Below, in pieces: positions 1 to 7,138 of a stretch of 35,584 bases of DNA. Location: contig CANJOX010000001.1 in assembly GCA_947475795.1 (NCBI GenBank), positions 1 to 35,584 on the forward strand. The letters are read 5' to 3'. The translations under genes were made by a program, and so were the position numbers. Below the pieces are notes generated by a model, which was given only the letters and a program-made list of their open reading frames with translations, had not been told where the DNA came from and made no database searches. The first letter of the stretch is position 1; every line of letters starts with the position of its first letter. This stretch comes from Gemmatimonadota bacterium (GTDB taxonomy: Bacteria > Gemmatimonadota > Gemmatimonadetes > Gemmatimonadales > Gemmatimonadaceae).

Positions 1-114
1 AGTAGACATGGATTTGGAAAAGGTGCCAGCAAGCAGGGACGGCACAACCTCGTATCGTAATGTGCTGCGGGGTCCAGCGGCGAGGCCGTAGCCTGCCGAT
101 ATTGCCTCGTCTTT

Positions 115-166
115 GTTTCACGACGCGCCGTGTTTTCCAACAAATGGAACATTTCGGTCGTGAAAC
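115..166. promoter_or_regulatory. Nested inverted repeat upstream of the S41 peptidase gene
   Basis: A perfect 10-bp inverted repeat (GTTTCACGAC at 115-124, GTCGTGAAAC at 157-166) encloses a second, almost concentric one (TTCCA at 135-139, TGGAA at 145-149). The outer arms are 42 bp apart centre to centre, close to four helical turns. The element ends 30 bp before the chosen start of the peptidase gene. It could be an operator for a dimeric regulator or a hairpin in the mRNA leader; the sequence does not decide. The rest of 1-196 shows no gene and no clear promoter hexamers. Confidence 0.45.
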
Positions 167-196
167 GTCCATCCCGTCGGGTCGTATCTGCGTCAG

Positions 197-1681
197 ATGC
201 CTGCCTCCAAAGCCTCCCCTGTCGGGCGCGTCCCGCGCGCCCTGTTCCCCGTCCCGGGGCTCCCGGTACGGGTGGCGGCGCTCGCGGTCGTCCTGACCGC
301 GTCGCTGACCGCGTGCCGTCCGGTGCGTCCGCCGGCGGTGCCTGCCGTGGGGCTACCTGCCGTGGCGCTGCCGCCGCTGCCGGCGGCCTGCGGCCCCGTG
401 GCGGGTGCGGACGCCGGGACCTCGTCGCTGGCCACGCTGCCGGTGGAACAGCCCCTCGTGACGTTCGACAGCGCGTGGGGGATCATTGCGCGCACGCACT
501 GGGATACGACGTACAACGGGGTGAACTGGTCGGCGGTCCGCGACGAGCTGCGCCCGCGGGCGGCGGCGGCCACGACCACGGGAGCGCTGCGGGCGGTGCT
601 CAGCGACATGGTCTCGCGCCTGCGGCAGTCGCACTTCGCGATCATTCCGCGCGAAGTGGCCGACGCGAGCGGCGCCCGGACCGGAGCGGGCGGCGCGGCG
701 CCGGATCGCAGCGGCACCATCGGGGCGGAGGTCCGATACCTCGACGGTGCGATCGTGGTGTCGCAGCTCGATCGCGGCGGTCCCGCCGAACGGGCGGGTG
801 TACACGCCGGCTGGCTTGTGGAGGCGGTGAACGGCTGTCCGTTGTCGGCCCGTCTGGCGCGGATGCCGGCTGACCCCGATCCCCGGCGCGTCGCGCTCAA
901 CGCCTATGCCCTCGCCACGCAGGCGCTGGCCGGCGCGGTGGGCGACTCGGCCACCGTGGTGTTTCGCGATGGGCAAGGCAGCGACCGGACCGTCACGCTG
1001 GTGCGGGCGCCGGCCCCGGGCACGGTGGCCAAGTTCGGCAATTTGCCGGCGATGACGGCGCAGCTGTCGTACGACCGGGTGCGCGCGGCGGACAAGACGG
1101 TGGGCGTCATCCGCTTCAACATCTGGATGCCCGTGTTGTCACCGCAGTTCGACGCAGCCATCGACGCGCTCCGGGACACGGACGCCATCGTGCTCGACAT
1201 CCGTGGCAACTTCGGCGGCGTGGGCGGGATGTCGATGGGGATCGCGGGGCACTTTCTGGACAGCACGCGCACGATCGGCTCTATGGTGCAGCGGGGCGCC
1301 ACGCTGAAGTTCGTCGCCAACCCGCGCCGCGTGGACACCCGGGCGCAACCCACGACCCCGTTTGCCGGGCGGCTGGCGCTGGTCGTGGACGAGTTGTCCA
1401 TCAGCACGACCGAGATTTTTGCCGGCGGGCTGCAGGCGATGGGCCGGGCGCAGCTGTTCGGGGTACAAACCGCGGGACAGGCGCTGCCGTCGGTCCCCGA
1501 GCGCCTGCCCAATGGCGACATTCTGTACCACGCGATCGCCGACTTTCTCTCGCCCACGGGCAAGCCGCTCGAGGGGGACGGTGTGCGGCCGGATCACGTG
1601 GTACCGTTGACGCGGGCCGCGCTGCTGGCGGGACGAGACCCGGCGCTGGACGCGGCGATCGCGTGGGCGGCGAAGCGGTAA
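197..1681 (+). CDS. S41 family peptidase, lipoprotein
   Basis: Predicted envelope serine protease of the S41 (C-terminal processing/tricorn-core) family, 494 aa. The N-terminus is a lipoprotein signal with lipobox LTAC and Cys40. A central PDZ-like stretch (about residues 175-220) carries the GAEV...AGV.AGWLVEAVNG pattern. The C-terminal core contains the motif SISTTE, which places the nucleophile at Ser403. Residue 428, where CtpA-type enzymes have the catalytic Lys, is Gln (TAGQ). A conserved-looking QSHF places a His at 146. This fits the tricorn-like branch of S41, which uses a Ser-His-Ser-Glu tetrad, better than the Ser-Lys dyad branch. It is followed 69 bp later by a small secreted protein gene in the same direction. 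No clear ribosome site precedes the start, which was chosen because it gives an intact lipoprotein signal. Confidence 0.85.
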   Translation: MPASKASPVGRVPRALFPVPGLPVRVAALAVVLTASLTACRPVRPPAVPAVGLPAVALPPLPAACGPVAGADAGTSSLATLPVEQPLVTFDSAWGIIARTHWDTTYNGVNWSAVRDELRPRAAAATTTGALRAVLSDMVSRLRQSHFAIIPREVADASGARTGAGGAAPDRSGTIGAEVRYLDGAIVVSQLDRGGPAERAGVHAGWLVEAVNGCPLSARLARMPADPDPRRVALNAYALATQALAGAVGDSATVVFRDGQGSDRTVTLVRAPAPGTVAKFGNLPAMTAQLSYDRVRAADKTVGVIRFNIWMPVLSPQFDAAIDALRDTDAIVLDIRGNFGGVGGMSMGIAGHFLDSTRTIGSMVQRGATLKFVANPRRVDTRAQPTTPFAGRLALVVDELSISTTEIFAGGLQAMGRAQLFGVQTAGQALPSVPERLPNGDILYHAIADFLSPTGKPLEGDGVRPDHVVPLTRAALLAGRDPALDAAIAWAAKR

Positions 1682-1750
1682 GGGCGGTGGGCTTTGGGCG
1701 GTAAAAGGCAGCGATCGACAATCATCTCCTCGGATCCGGAGCGACGACAC

Positions 1751-2506
1751 ATGAAGGCACGACACACGTGGGTGGCGGCGGTGGCCGCGATGGTTCTGAT
1801 CGCGGCACCGGCGGCGGCACAGACGCTCCCGTCGGCGGCCGAGGTGTTGCAGAAGTACGTGGCGGCGATCGGCGGGAAGGAAGCCATCCTGCAGATCACG
1901 TCGCTCAAGCAGGCCTCCACCATGCAGGTGCCGGCGATCGGGCTGACGGCCGAGGTGGAGTCGTTTCAGGCGGCGCCGAACAAGATGGCCACCCGGAGCA
2001 CGATGCCCGGCGTGGGCGAGATGCTGCAGGGCACGAACGGGTCCATCGCGTGGGACGCCAACCCGATGCAGGGGCCCCGTTTGCTGAGCGACAAGGAGCT
2101 GGCGCAGACGCTCGAAGGCGCCGACTTCTACGGCAACCTGCTGTACCCGGCCGACCGCTACGCGCGGATGGAGAATCTGGGTGTCGTGCCCTTCGCCGGA
2201 GAGCCGGCGTACAAGGTGAAGCTGGTGCGCAAGGACTCGGGGCGTGAAACCACCCAGTACTTCTCCGTGGCCACCGCGCTGATCATCGGCACGGAATCGG
2301 TGCAGGAGTCGCAGATGGGGACGATGCAGATTTCGTCGACCCTGTCGGAGTACAAGGCGTTCGGTGGCATCAAGTTCCCCACGAAGACCGAGGTGACGAT
2401 GGGGGCCAACAAGCTGACGATGACGATCAGCGAGATCGTGATCAACGGGGCGCCGGCCACCGCGTTCGACGTCCCCGCTGCCGTTCAGGCGCTGATCAAG
2501 AAGTGA
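1751..2506 (+). CDS. Secreted LolA-like protein of unknown function
   Basis: Predicted periplasmic protein of 251 aa. The ATG at 1751 is preferred over upstream in-frame starts. It gives a compact Sec signal peptide ending APAAAQ near residue 24, and a GGAG lies about 9 bp upstream. The mature part begins with an AAEVLQKYVAAIGGKEA helix-like segment. It then alternates beta-like stretches resembling the LolA/LolB-type half-barrel proteins found beside peptidases in Acidobacteria and Gemmatimonadota. There are no catalytic motifs or membrane segments. The fold is an inference from sequence texture, so a general 'outer membrane lipoprotein-sorting-like' label is as far as I would go. The S41 peptidase gene upstream may be co-transcribed. 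Confidence 0.6.
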   Translation: MKARHTWVAAVAAMVLIAAPAAAQTLPSAAEVLQKYVAAIGGKEAILQITSLKQASTMQVPAIGLTAEVESFQAAPNKMATRSTMPGVGEMLQGTNGSIAWDANPMQGPRLLSDKELAQTLEGADFYGNLLYPADRYARMENLGVVPFAGEPAYKVKLVRKDSGRETTQYFSVATALIIGTESVQESQMGTMQISSTLSEYKAFGGIKFPTKTEVTMGANKLTMTISEIVINGAPATAFDVPAAVQALIKK

Positions 2507-2508
2507 TC

Positions 2509-2537
2509 GGCGCCTGACGGCGGCCGCTCACGGCGCC
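2509..2537. terminator. GC-rich hairpin after the LolA-like gene
   Basis: Directly after the stop codon, GGCGCCTGA (2509-2517) pairs with TCA-C-GGCGCC (2528-2537, one bulged C), and the loop holds a further GCGGCCGC palindrome. A TTTT run follows only 20 bp later (2557-2560), so this is at best an atypical terminator. It separates the first two genes from the secretion operon. Confidence 0.35.
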
Positions 2538-2561
2538 TGCCGGCGGCGCGCGGGCGTTTTG

Positions 2562-2589
2562 TTGACTTCCCCCGCGCGCTCCCGAGATT
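2562..2589 (+). promoter_or_regulatory. Candidate promoter of the secretion operon
   Basis: TTGACT (2562-2567) matches a -35 box at 5 of 6 positions. After 16 bp comes GAGATT (2584-2589), which matches the -10 consensus only at positions 2, 4 and 6. Transcription would start at about 2596-2598, on top of the likely GTG start of the first gene. No good ribosome site lies before that GTG, so a leaderless message is possible. The call is weak because the -10 box is poor. Confidence 0.3.
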
Positions 2590-2597
2590 GTGAGACT

Positions 2598-3011
2598 GTG
2601 CGCACCCCCCTGCCCCGTCCCCGCGCGGGACTGACCCTGATCGAGTTGCTGGTGGTGCTCGCGCTGCTCGCGATCACCGCCACGGTCGTTCCCATGGCCC
2701 GGCGGGGGACCCGCGCCACCCCGGGCGATGCCCGGCAGGCGGTGGTGCAGGACGCGCGACGTGATGCGATCCGCCGGGGGGAAACGCTGCGTCTGCGGAT
2801 CGACACGGACGGGGCGTGGGTGCTGGCGGCCCGCGACGGGGCGGCGGTGCTGACCACCGGGCGCACCGCCCCCGGTCCGGCGCCCATGTCGCTGCGCATC
2901 GACCCGCTGGGCAGTTGCCGCCCGGTGGGTGACCGCGCGGACGAGGAGGCCGACGCATCGGCGTTCGACGTGCTGTCGTGCCGAGCGATGCCTGACGGAG
3001 CCGCGCCGTGA
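2598..3011 (+). CDS. gspH: Type II secretion minor pseudopilin GspH
   Basis: Minor pseudopilin, 137 aa, expected in the inner-membrane-anchored pseudopilus. The GTG at 2598 gives an 11-residue leader ending RAG, then LTLIELLVVLALL, with the conserved Glu at +5. This is the classic prepilin peptidase and N-methylation site followed by the hydrophobic helix. The downstream part has an 'ARRDAIRRGETLRLRID.DGAW' pattern typical of GspH/FimT rather than the YP..GL pattern of the major pseudopilin GspG. A longer start at 2559 (TTG) is possible but would bury the leader. It opens the operon and ends in a GTGA overlap with gspI. Two cysteines near the C-terminus may form a disulfide. Confidence 0.82.
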   Translation: MRTPLPRPRAGLTLIELLVVLALLAITATVVPMARRGTRATPGDARQAVVQDARRDAIRRGETLRLRIDTDGAWVLAARDGAAVLTTGRTAPGPAPMSLRIDPLGSCRPVGDRADEEADASAFDVLSCRAMPDGAAP

Positions 3012-3316
3012 CGCTGCTGGAGTCGATCATCGCCAGCGTCCTGCTGGCCGTCACCGCGGTCGTGTGCCTCGATGCCACGCGCGGCGCCGCTCGGCTGCAA
3101 CAGCGCACCGGTGCCTGGACGAACGCGGTTTCGCAGGCGGAGTCGGCACTCGCGCTGGCCAGCGCTGACGCCCCCGCCGACGACCGTACGGCCGCGCGGG
3201 TGACGCGCCGTCCGTGGGGCGACGGGGCGACACGGCTCGATCTGATCGAGGTGGAGGTGCCGGTGGCCGGCGGCGGTTCGTACCGCATGGCGCGACTGGT
3301 GGAGCGGGCGCGATGA
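3008..3316 (+). CDS. gspI: GspI-like minor pseudopilin lacking a leader peptide
   Basis: 102-aa minor pseudopilin. The sequence begins Met-Thr-Leu-Leu-Glu-Ser-Ile-Ile, which is where a mature GspI normally begins after leader cleavage; Glu sits at position 5. The GTG start at 3008 overlaps the gspH stop (GTGA). In this frame the next upstream codons are GCC, CGC, AGC, CGG and then a TGA at 2993, so no start codon could add a leader. The rest is a short hydrophobic helix followed by a soluble domain with 'AESALALA', as in GspI. Its position between gspH and gspJ supports the call. As written, it would not be a substrate for prepilin peptidase cleavage. Confidence 0.75.
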   Translation: MTLLESIIASVLLAVTAVVCLDATRGAARLQQRTGAWTNAVSQAESALALASADAPADDRTAARVTRRPWGDGATRLDLIEVEVPVAGGGSYRMARLVERAR

Positions 3317-3927
3317 GCACGACCGTCGGGCGCCGTGGCTTTACGCTCGTGGAGGTGATGGTTGCCCTCACCGTGGCGGGAATGGCATTCAGCGTCGCCG
3401 GCTTCGCGATCAGCGCGGCCCGCAGCACGGCCGCGCGGGTGACACGGCACGAACAGCGGGTGGAGGCCGATAGCCGCTTCCGCGCGCTGCTCACCGATTG
3501 GCTGCGCCATGCGCCGCCTCCCGAACTGGTGGACGGCGCCCTGCTCACGATCGACCGCGCGGGCGCTACCCCGGTGCTGCAATTCGTGACCGTGGGGCTC
3601 GATCAGCCGCTGGGCACCGGTGCGCTCTGGCGCGTCGAACTGTCGCTGCGCGACACCGTGCTGTCGGCCCGCGCCATCCCGCTGCGCGACGGCGACGGCG
3701 ACGGCGCGGCGGGTCGCGTCGCCCCGCTCGTGGCGACCTTGTCGCCGGTGGAGGCGTTCGACGTACGCGTGCTGGAACATGCCACGAGTGAGGAGGCGGT
3801 CGCGTGGCGCGCCGATTGGCCACTCGCGCAGGACCGGCCCCGCGCCGTGGAAGTGACGTGGCGGTTGGGCGGCGCCGCCGTAACCCCGCTGCGGGTGCTG
3901 TTGGCGCCGCTCGAGGGGGGGCGATGA
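3313..3927 (+). CDS. gspJ: Type II secretion minor pseudopilin GspJ
   Basis: 204-aa minor pseudopilin. The nine-residue leader MSTTVGRRG is followed by FTLVEVMVALTVAG, with Phe at +1 and Glu at +5, so it should be processed by a prepilin peptidase. The ATG overlaps the gspI stop (ATGA). The soluble domain resembles GspJ, with an FRALLTDWLRHA segment after the helix and a long beta-rich part. Residues 126-131 are DGDGDG, encoded by three GACGGC units (3688-3705). This matches the DxDxDG calcium-loop pattern, though metal binding is unproven. The gene ends in an ATGA overlap with gspK. Confidence 0.82.
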   Translation: MSTTVGRRGFTLVEVMVALTVAGMAFSVAGFAISAARSTAARVTRHEQRVEADSRFRALLTDWLRHAPPPELVDGALLTIDRAGATPVLQFVTVGLDQPLGTGALWRVELSLRDTVLSARAIPLRDGDGDGAAGRVAPLVATLSPVEAFDVRVLEHATSEEAVAWRADWPLAQDRPRAVEVTWRLGGAAVTPLRVLLAPLEGGR

Positions 3928-4835
3928 GCCCCCGCCCCGTGGCCACGAGGCCGCGACGCGCACCGCAACGCGCACCGCAACGCGCACCGCAACGCGCACC
4001 GCGACGCGGCGCGGCGCTGGTGGCGGCACTGTTCACGATTGCCGTGCTGGCGAGCCTCACCGCGGTGGCCAGCAGTCAGGCGCGGCGCGGCGCGGTGGTG
4101 GTGGACAACCGGCGGTCGCAGGCCACGGCCCGCGCGATGGCGGAGAGCGGCATCCTGGCGGGACGTACGGCCATCGAAGCGCGATTGCGCGACGCGGAGC
4201 CCGATTCGGTGCGCCTCGAGGGCGTCTTCGACGCACTCACGGAGGGCCCCGGCCTGCTGCTGCAGGACTCCGTTGGCGACGGCGACTTTGCCGTGACCGT
4301 GGTGGATGTGAGCGCTCGGCTGGATGTGAACCGGGCGGGCGCCGAGGGGCTACAACGGCTGCTGGCCACGGTGGCGCCGGCGGGCGAAGCGGCACAGGTG
4401 GCGGCCGCCATCGAGGCCCGTGTGCGCGGTCTGGGGCCTGACGCTCGCACCGACAGCACCACTCCGGCGATGGACGCCCGGCGCACCCGTGACTCGGTGG
4501 CGGCGCTCCTGCTCGGGCGCGAGCCCGCCGAGCGTGCGATGCGGCCGTTCGCCACCCTCGACGAGTTGCTCACCGTGCCGGGGATGCGCGCCGAGTGGCT
4601 GGAGGCGGTCGCGGCCGACCTGACCGTGGACGGCGACGGGCGCATCAACCGTCGCCACGCCTCGGTGCGCGTCCTCGCTGCCGCAACGGGAACGCTGGTG
4701 GATCGTCCTTCACGGCTCCTGCTCGTTGCCCGTGGTTGGCGACGGGGCCATGCACTCACCCGGGAAATCCAGGCGGTCTACGACGTGAACGGGACGGAGC
4801 TCCGGCTGGTGCGGTGGCGGGAGCAGGACCGGTGA
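3924..4835 (+). CDS. gspK: Type II secretion minor pseudopilin GspK
   Basis: 303-aa GspK-type tip pseudopilin. The N-terminus is unusually long and basic. A leader of about 29 residues with nine Arg and a four-fold RAPQ/RAPR repeat ends RRG. It is followed by AALVAALFTIAVL, which lacks Glu at +5, as is usual for GspK. Two helix-hairpin-helix/SAM-like segments typical of the GspK alpha domain are visible: 'LDVNRAGAEGLQRLL' around residue 130 and 'TLDELLTVPGM' around residue 212. GspK normally caps the pseudopilus with GspI and GspJ. The start is fixed by the ATGA overlap with gspJ, and the end by the GTGA overlap with gspL. Confidence 0.82.
   Translation: MSPRPVATRPRRAPQRAPQRAPQRAPRRGAALVAALFTIAVLASLTAVASSQARRGAVVVDNRRSQATARAMAESGILAGRTAIEARLRDAEPDSVRLEGVFDALTEGPGLLLQDSVGDGDFAVTVVDVSARLDVNRAGAEGLQRLLATVAPAGEAAQVAAAIEARVRGLGPDARTDSTTPAMDARRTRDSVAALLLGREPAERAMRPFATLDELLTVPGMRAEWLEAVAADLTVDGDGRINRRHASVRVLAAATGTLVDRPSRLLLVARGWRRGHALTREIQAVYDVNGTELRLVRWREQDR
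3956..4003 (+). repeat. Four 12-bp tandem repeats in the gspK leader
   Basis: The unit ACGCGCACCGCA occurs four times in a row at 3956, 3968, 3980 and 3992; the last copy ends in G. It encodes the RAPQ-type repeats of the cytoplasmic leader. Units are multiples of three, so copy-number change would alter leader length and charge without shifting the frame. Confidence 0.9.
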
Positions 4836-6007
4836 GCGCACCGCTCTGTGTCCTGCTGACCCCTGAGGCCGTGTACGCGTGGCCGCGCGGCGGGGCGGTC
4901 CCCGACGCCGGCGCCCGGGCCGGGGGCATCCGCTGGTCACCCGACGCCCCCGGGGCACTGGTGGAGACGCTGCGCGCGCAGTTCGGCGTGCCCACGTCTG
5001 TCGTGGTGGTGGTGGGGCTCGGGTTCCTCGAGTCGGCGCAGCCGCAGCTGCCACCGGTGGCCAACGCGCTGCGGATGCGCATGCTGCAGCGCGACAGCGA
5101 TCGCTATTTCGCCCTGCGTGAACCGGTGGCGGTCGCCACCGACGGGCCGGTGGCGTTCGCGCTGCCGGCGTCCACCCTCGCCGCCTGGGTGGACGCGATC
5201 GGCGCGTGGAGCCCGGTGCGCGCGGTGCTGTCAATCGGTCAGGTGGCTGCCGCCGCGGGCGTGTCCGGCCACTTCACGGTGGACGCCGGAGCCGGCGCGA
5301 CGGGATGGATCACGATCGCCGACGGGCGCGTGCAGGACGCCCGCCGCCGCCGCGCGGCGGCGACCGGCGGCGCGGACGCGACCGATGCATCGGTGCGCCG
5401 CCCCCTGCCGTGGTCCGCGATCGCCGACGGCGCGTGGCGCGCCGCCGACGGGCCGTTGGACGGACAGCTGCTGGACGCGGGGATGTGGGCGCGGGCCGCG
5501 CGGCAGCGGACACAACGCGTGTGGCAGGCTGTGGCCGTGGCGGCCGCGGCGCTGCTGCTGCTGGGCGCCAGCGTGGATCGGTGGCGTGACCGGCAGCTGG
5601 CCGCGCTCCAGCGCGAGGTAGCGGCACTCACGCCGTTGGCCGCCACCGCGCGGGACGCGCAGCAGCGACTGCAGCGGGCCGCGGCGGAGGAGCGTCAGCT
5701 GGCCGCCGCGGCGGCGCAGCGTGGCGCCCCCGACGCCCCCGGCGCCGTACTGGCCCGGCTCGGCGCACTGCTCCCGCGCGACGCCTTCGTGCAGCGCCTC
5801 GAGTGGAACGGCCGCGAATGGCGGATCGACGGCAGCGCGGCCGACGCGGCCGCGCTCGTGCCGCTGTTGGATGCCGACGCGCTGTTCGACGCCGTCCGGA
5901 CGGCCGCGCCGAGTACGCGGTTTGTCGAGGCGGGGCGTCCGCGCAGCTCCTTCGCGATCCTGTTCAGCACCACGGTGCCGACGCCGCCGACCGGGAGGGC
6001 CCCGTGA
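4832..6007 (+). CDS. gspL: Type II secretion inner-membrane protein GspL (PilM/PilN-like)
   Basis: 391-aa bitopic platform protein that should link the cytoplasmic ATPase GspE to GspM and the pseudopilus. The N-terminal part (about residues 1-210) looks like the actin-like cytoplasmic domain of GspL/PilM. A hydrophobic segment around residues 229-247 (AVAVAAAALLLLGASV) is the single membrane helix. An Ala/Gln/Arg-rich coiled coil follows (about 255-300), then a small PilN-like periplasmic domain with 'FVQRLEWNGREWRIDGSA'. The call rests on this architecture plus position between gspK and gspM; sequence motifs are weak, as is normal for GspL. The GTG start overlaps the gspK stop, and the end overlaps gspM. 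Confidence 0.72.
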   Translation: MSAPLCVLLTPEAVYAWPRGGAVPDAGARAGGIRWSPDAPGALVETLRAQFGVPTSVVVVVGLGFLESAQPQLPPVANALRMRMLQRDSDRYFALREPVAVATDGPVAFALPASTLAAWVDAIGAWSPVRAVLSIGQVAAAAGVSGHFTVDAGAGATGWITIADGRVQDARRRRAAATGGADATDASVRRPLPWSAIADGAWRAADGPLDGQLLDAGMWARAARQRTQRVWQAVAVAAAALLLLGASVDRWRDRQLAALQREVAALTPLAATARDAQQRLQRAAAEERQLAAAAAQRGAPDAPGAVLARLGALLPRDAFVQRLEWNGREWRIDGSAADAAALVPLLDADALFDAVRTAAPSTRFVEAGRPRSSFAILFSTTVPTPPTGRAP

Positions 6008-6576
6008 CGCAGAGTCTCGGCCGTCATGCCGTGCGGACGCGGGAGCGGCGGGTGGTCCTCGGTGGTGTATTCGTGCTGGCGCTCGCCCTGTTGGTGACCT
6101 ACGGCGTGATGCCGGCCGCGGAGCGATGGCGCGCGCGCGAGCGGCAGCTGTTGGCCGCGCGTGATCAGGTGGCCGCCCTCCGCGGTGTGCTGGCGCAAGG
6201 CGCGGCGCTGGAACGCGCGGCGGCGCAGGCGGAGGCCTCGTTGGCCGGCAGCCCGAGGCGTGTCCTGCACGCCCGCTCGGGCGCGCTGGGGGCGAGTGCG
6301 CTGCAGGCCTTGCTGCAGGGCGCGGCCGACGGGAGTGGGCTGCTGGTGAACCGCGTGGACGCGGGCACGGCGCCCGACGACGGCGGAGCGCTCACCGCCA
6401 CGATGTCGGCCTACGGTGACATTCACGGGCTGGCGGCGCTGCTCGAGCAGCTGGCGGGGGCCCCGCGCCTCGTGTCGGTGGAGCGGCTCACGGTCCAGAT
6501 CAATCCGGCGCTGCGTGGCGCGCCCGACGTGCTGCAGCTCTCGATCGGCGTGCGCGCGCCGGTGGTGGTGCCATGA
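6004..6576 (+). CDS. gspM: Type II secretion inner-membrane protein GspM (PilO-like)
   Basis: 190-aa bitopic protein. A short basic N-terminus (RTRERR) leads into a membrane helix at about residues 19-37, then a coiled coil (ERWRARERQLLAARDQVAAL). A C-terminal ferredoxin-like domain resembles PilO/GspM, with 'LAALLEQLAGAPRLVSVERL' being typical. It should dimerise with GspL in the inner-membrane platform. The GTG start overlaps the gspL stop and the end overlaps the next gene by ATGA. The family is poorly conserved, so synteny carries part of the evidence. Confidence 0.72.
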   Translation: MTQSLGRHAVRTRERRVVLGGVFVLALALLVTYGVMPAAERWRARERQLLAARDQVAALRGVLAQGAALERAAAQAEASLAGSPRRVLHARSGALGASALQALLQGAADGSGLLVNRVDAGTAPDDGGALTATMSAYGDIHGLAALLEQLAGAPRLVSVERLTVQINPALRGAPDVLQLSIGVRAPVVVP

Positions 6577-7136
6577 GCGCGTCGGCACGCTGGCGCACGG
6601 TGCGCGTGCTCGACGGACTCTCGGCCCTGGCCGGGGTGGCGGCGATGGTCATGTGGCTCCTTCCCGCCGATCCCACCGTGGCGCCCGCCACGGTGCGTGT
6701 CCCGGCCGCCGGTGCCGACGGCAGCGTGGCGGCAGGGGCGTGGGATAGCGCGGCCGCCGATTCGCTGCGGCGCGCACTCGTGCGCACCAACCTGTTCAGC
6801 GCGAGCCGCCGCGAGCCGGCCAGCCGGTTCACCGCGCCCGGGGTGGAGACCGCCCCGACGGCGGCCTTTGTGCCGGCGGATGCCGGTGCGCCCACCGATG
6901 ACGCCGAGGCGGGGCCCCGTCTGTTCGGCATCGTCTCCTCGGACGGCGCGCGCCGCGCGCTGCTGCAGCTGCGCGGGGCCGACGAACCGCCGCGCCTGCT
7001 GCGTGAGGGAGAGTCGTACGCGGGCGTGCGCGTGGTGCGCATTGCCGGCGATCGTGTCGTGCTGTCGGGTTCCACCGGGACGCGCACCCTGCGTCTGTCC
7101 CGGGCCGTGCCGGATTCCAGTGAGAAGGTGCCGTAA
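6573..7136 (+). CDS. gspC: GspC-like protein with homology-region domain
   Basis: 187-aa bitopic inner-membrane protein. A hydrophobic segment (about residues 14-30) follows a short cytoplasmic tail. After a Pro/Ala linker comes 'LVRTNLFSASRREP', and then a compact beta domain with 'RLFGIVSSDGARRALLQL...LREGESYAGVRVVRIAGDRVVL'. This matches the HR domain of GspC, and also that of PilP, which contacts the N-terminal domain of the secretin. There is no PDZ domain, so it is a short form compared with the classical GspC. Its place directly before the secretin gene supports the connector role. Confidence 0.68.
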   Translation: MSASARWRTVRVLDGLSALAGVAAMVMWLLPADPTVAPATVRVPAAGADGSVAAGAWDSAAADSLRRALVRTNLFSASRREPASRFTAPGVETAPTAAFVPADAGAPTDDAEAGPRLFGIVSSDGARRALLQLRGADEPPRLLREGESYAGVRVVRIAGDRVVLSGSTGTRTLRLSRAVPDSSEKVP

Positions 7137-7138
7137 CC

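Noticed and set aside
2988..3010. A programmed frameshift or sequencing error adding a GspI leader from the gspH frame
   Set aside because: The peptide that would be added (MPDGAAP) does not end in Gly before the cleavage point, so it would not make a normal leader. The clean GTGA overlap matches the other junctions in the operon.
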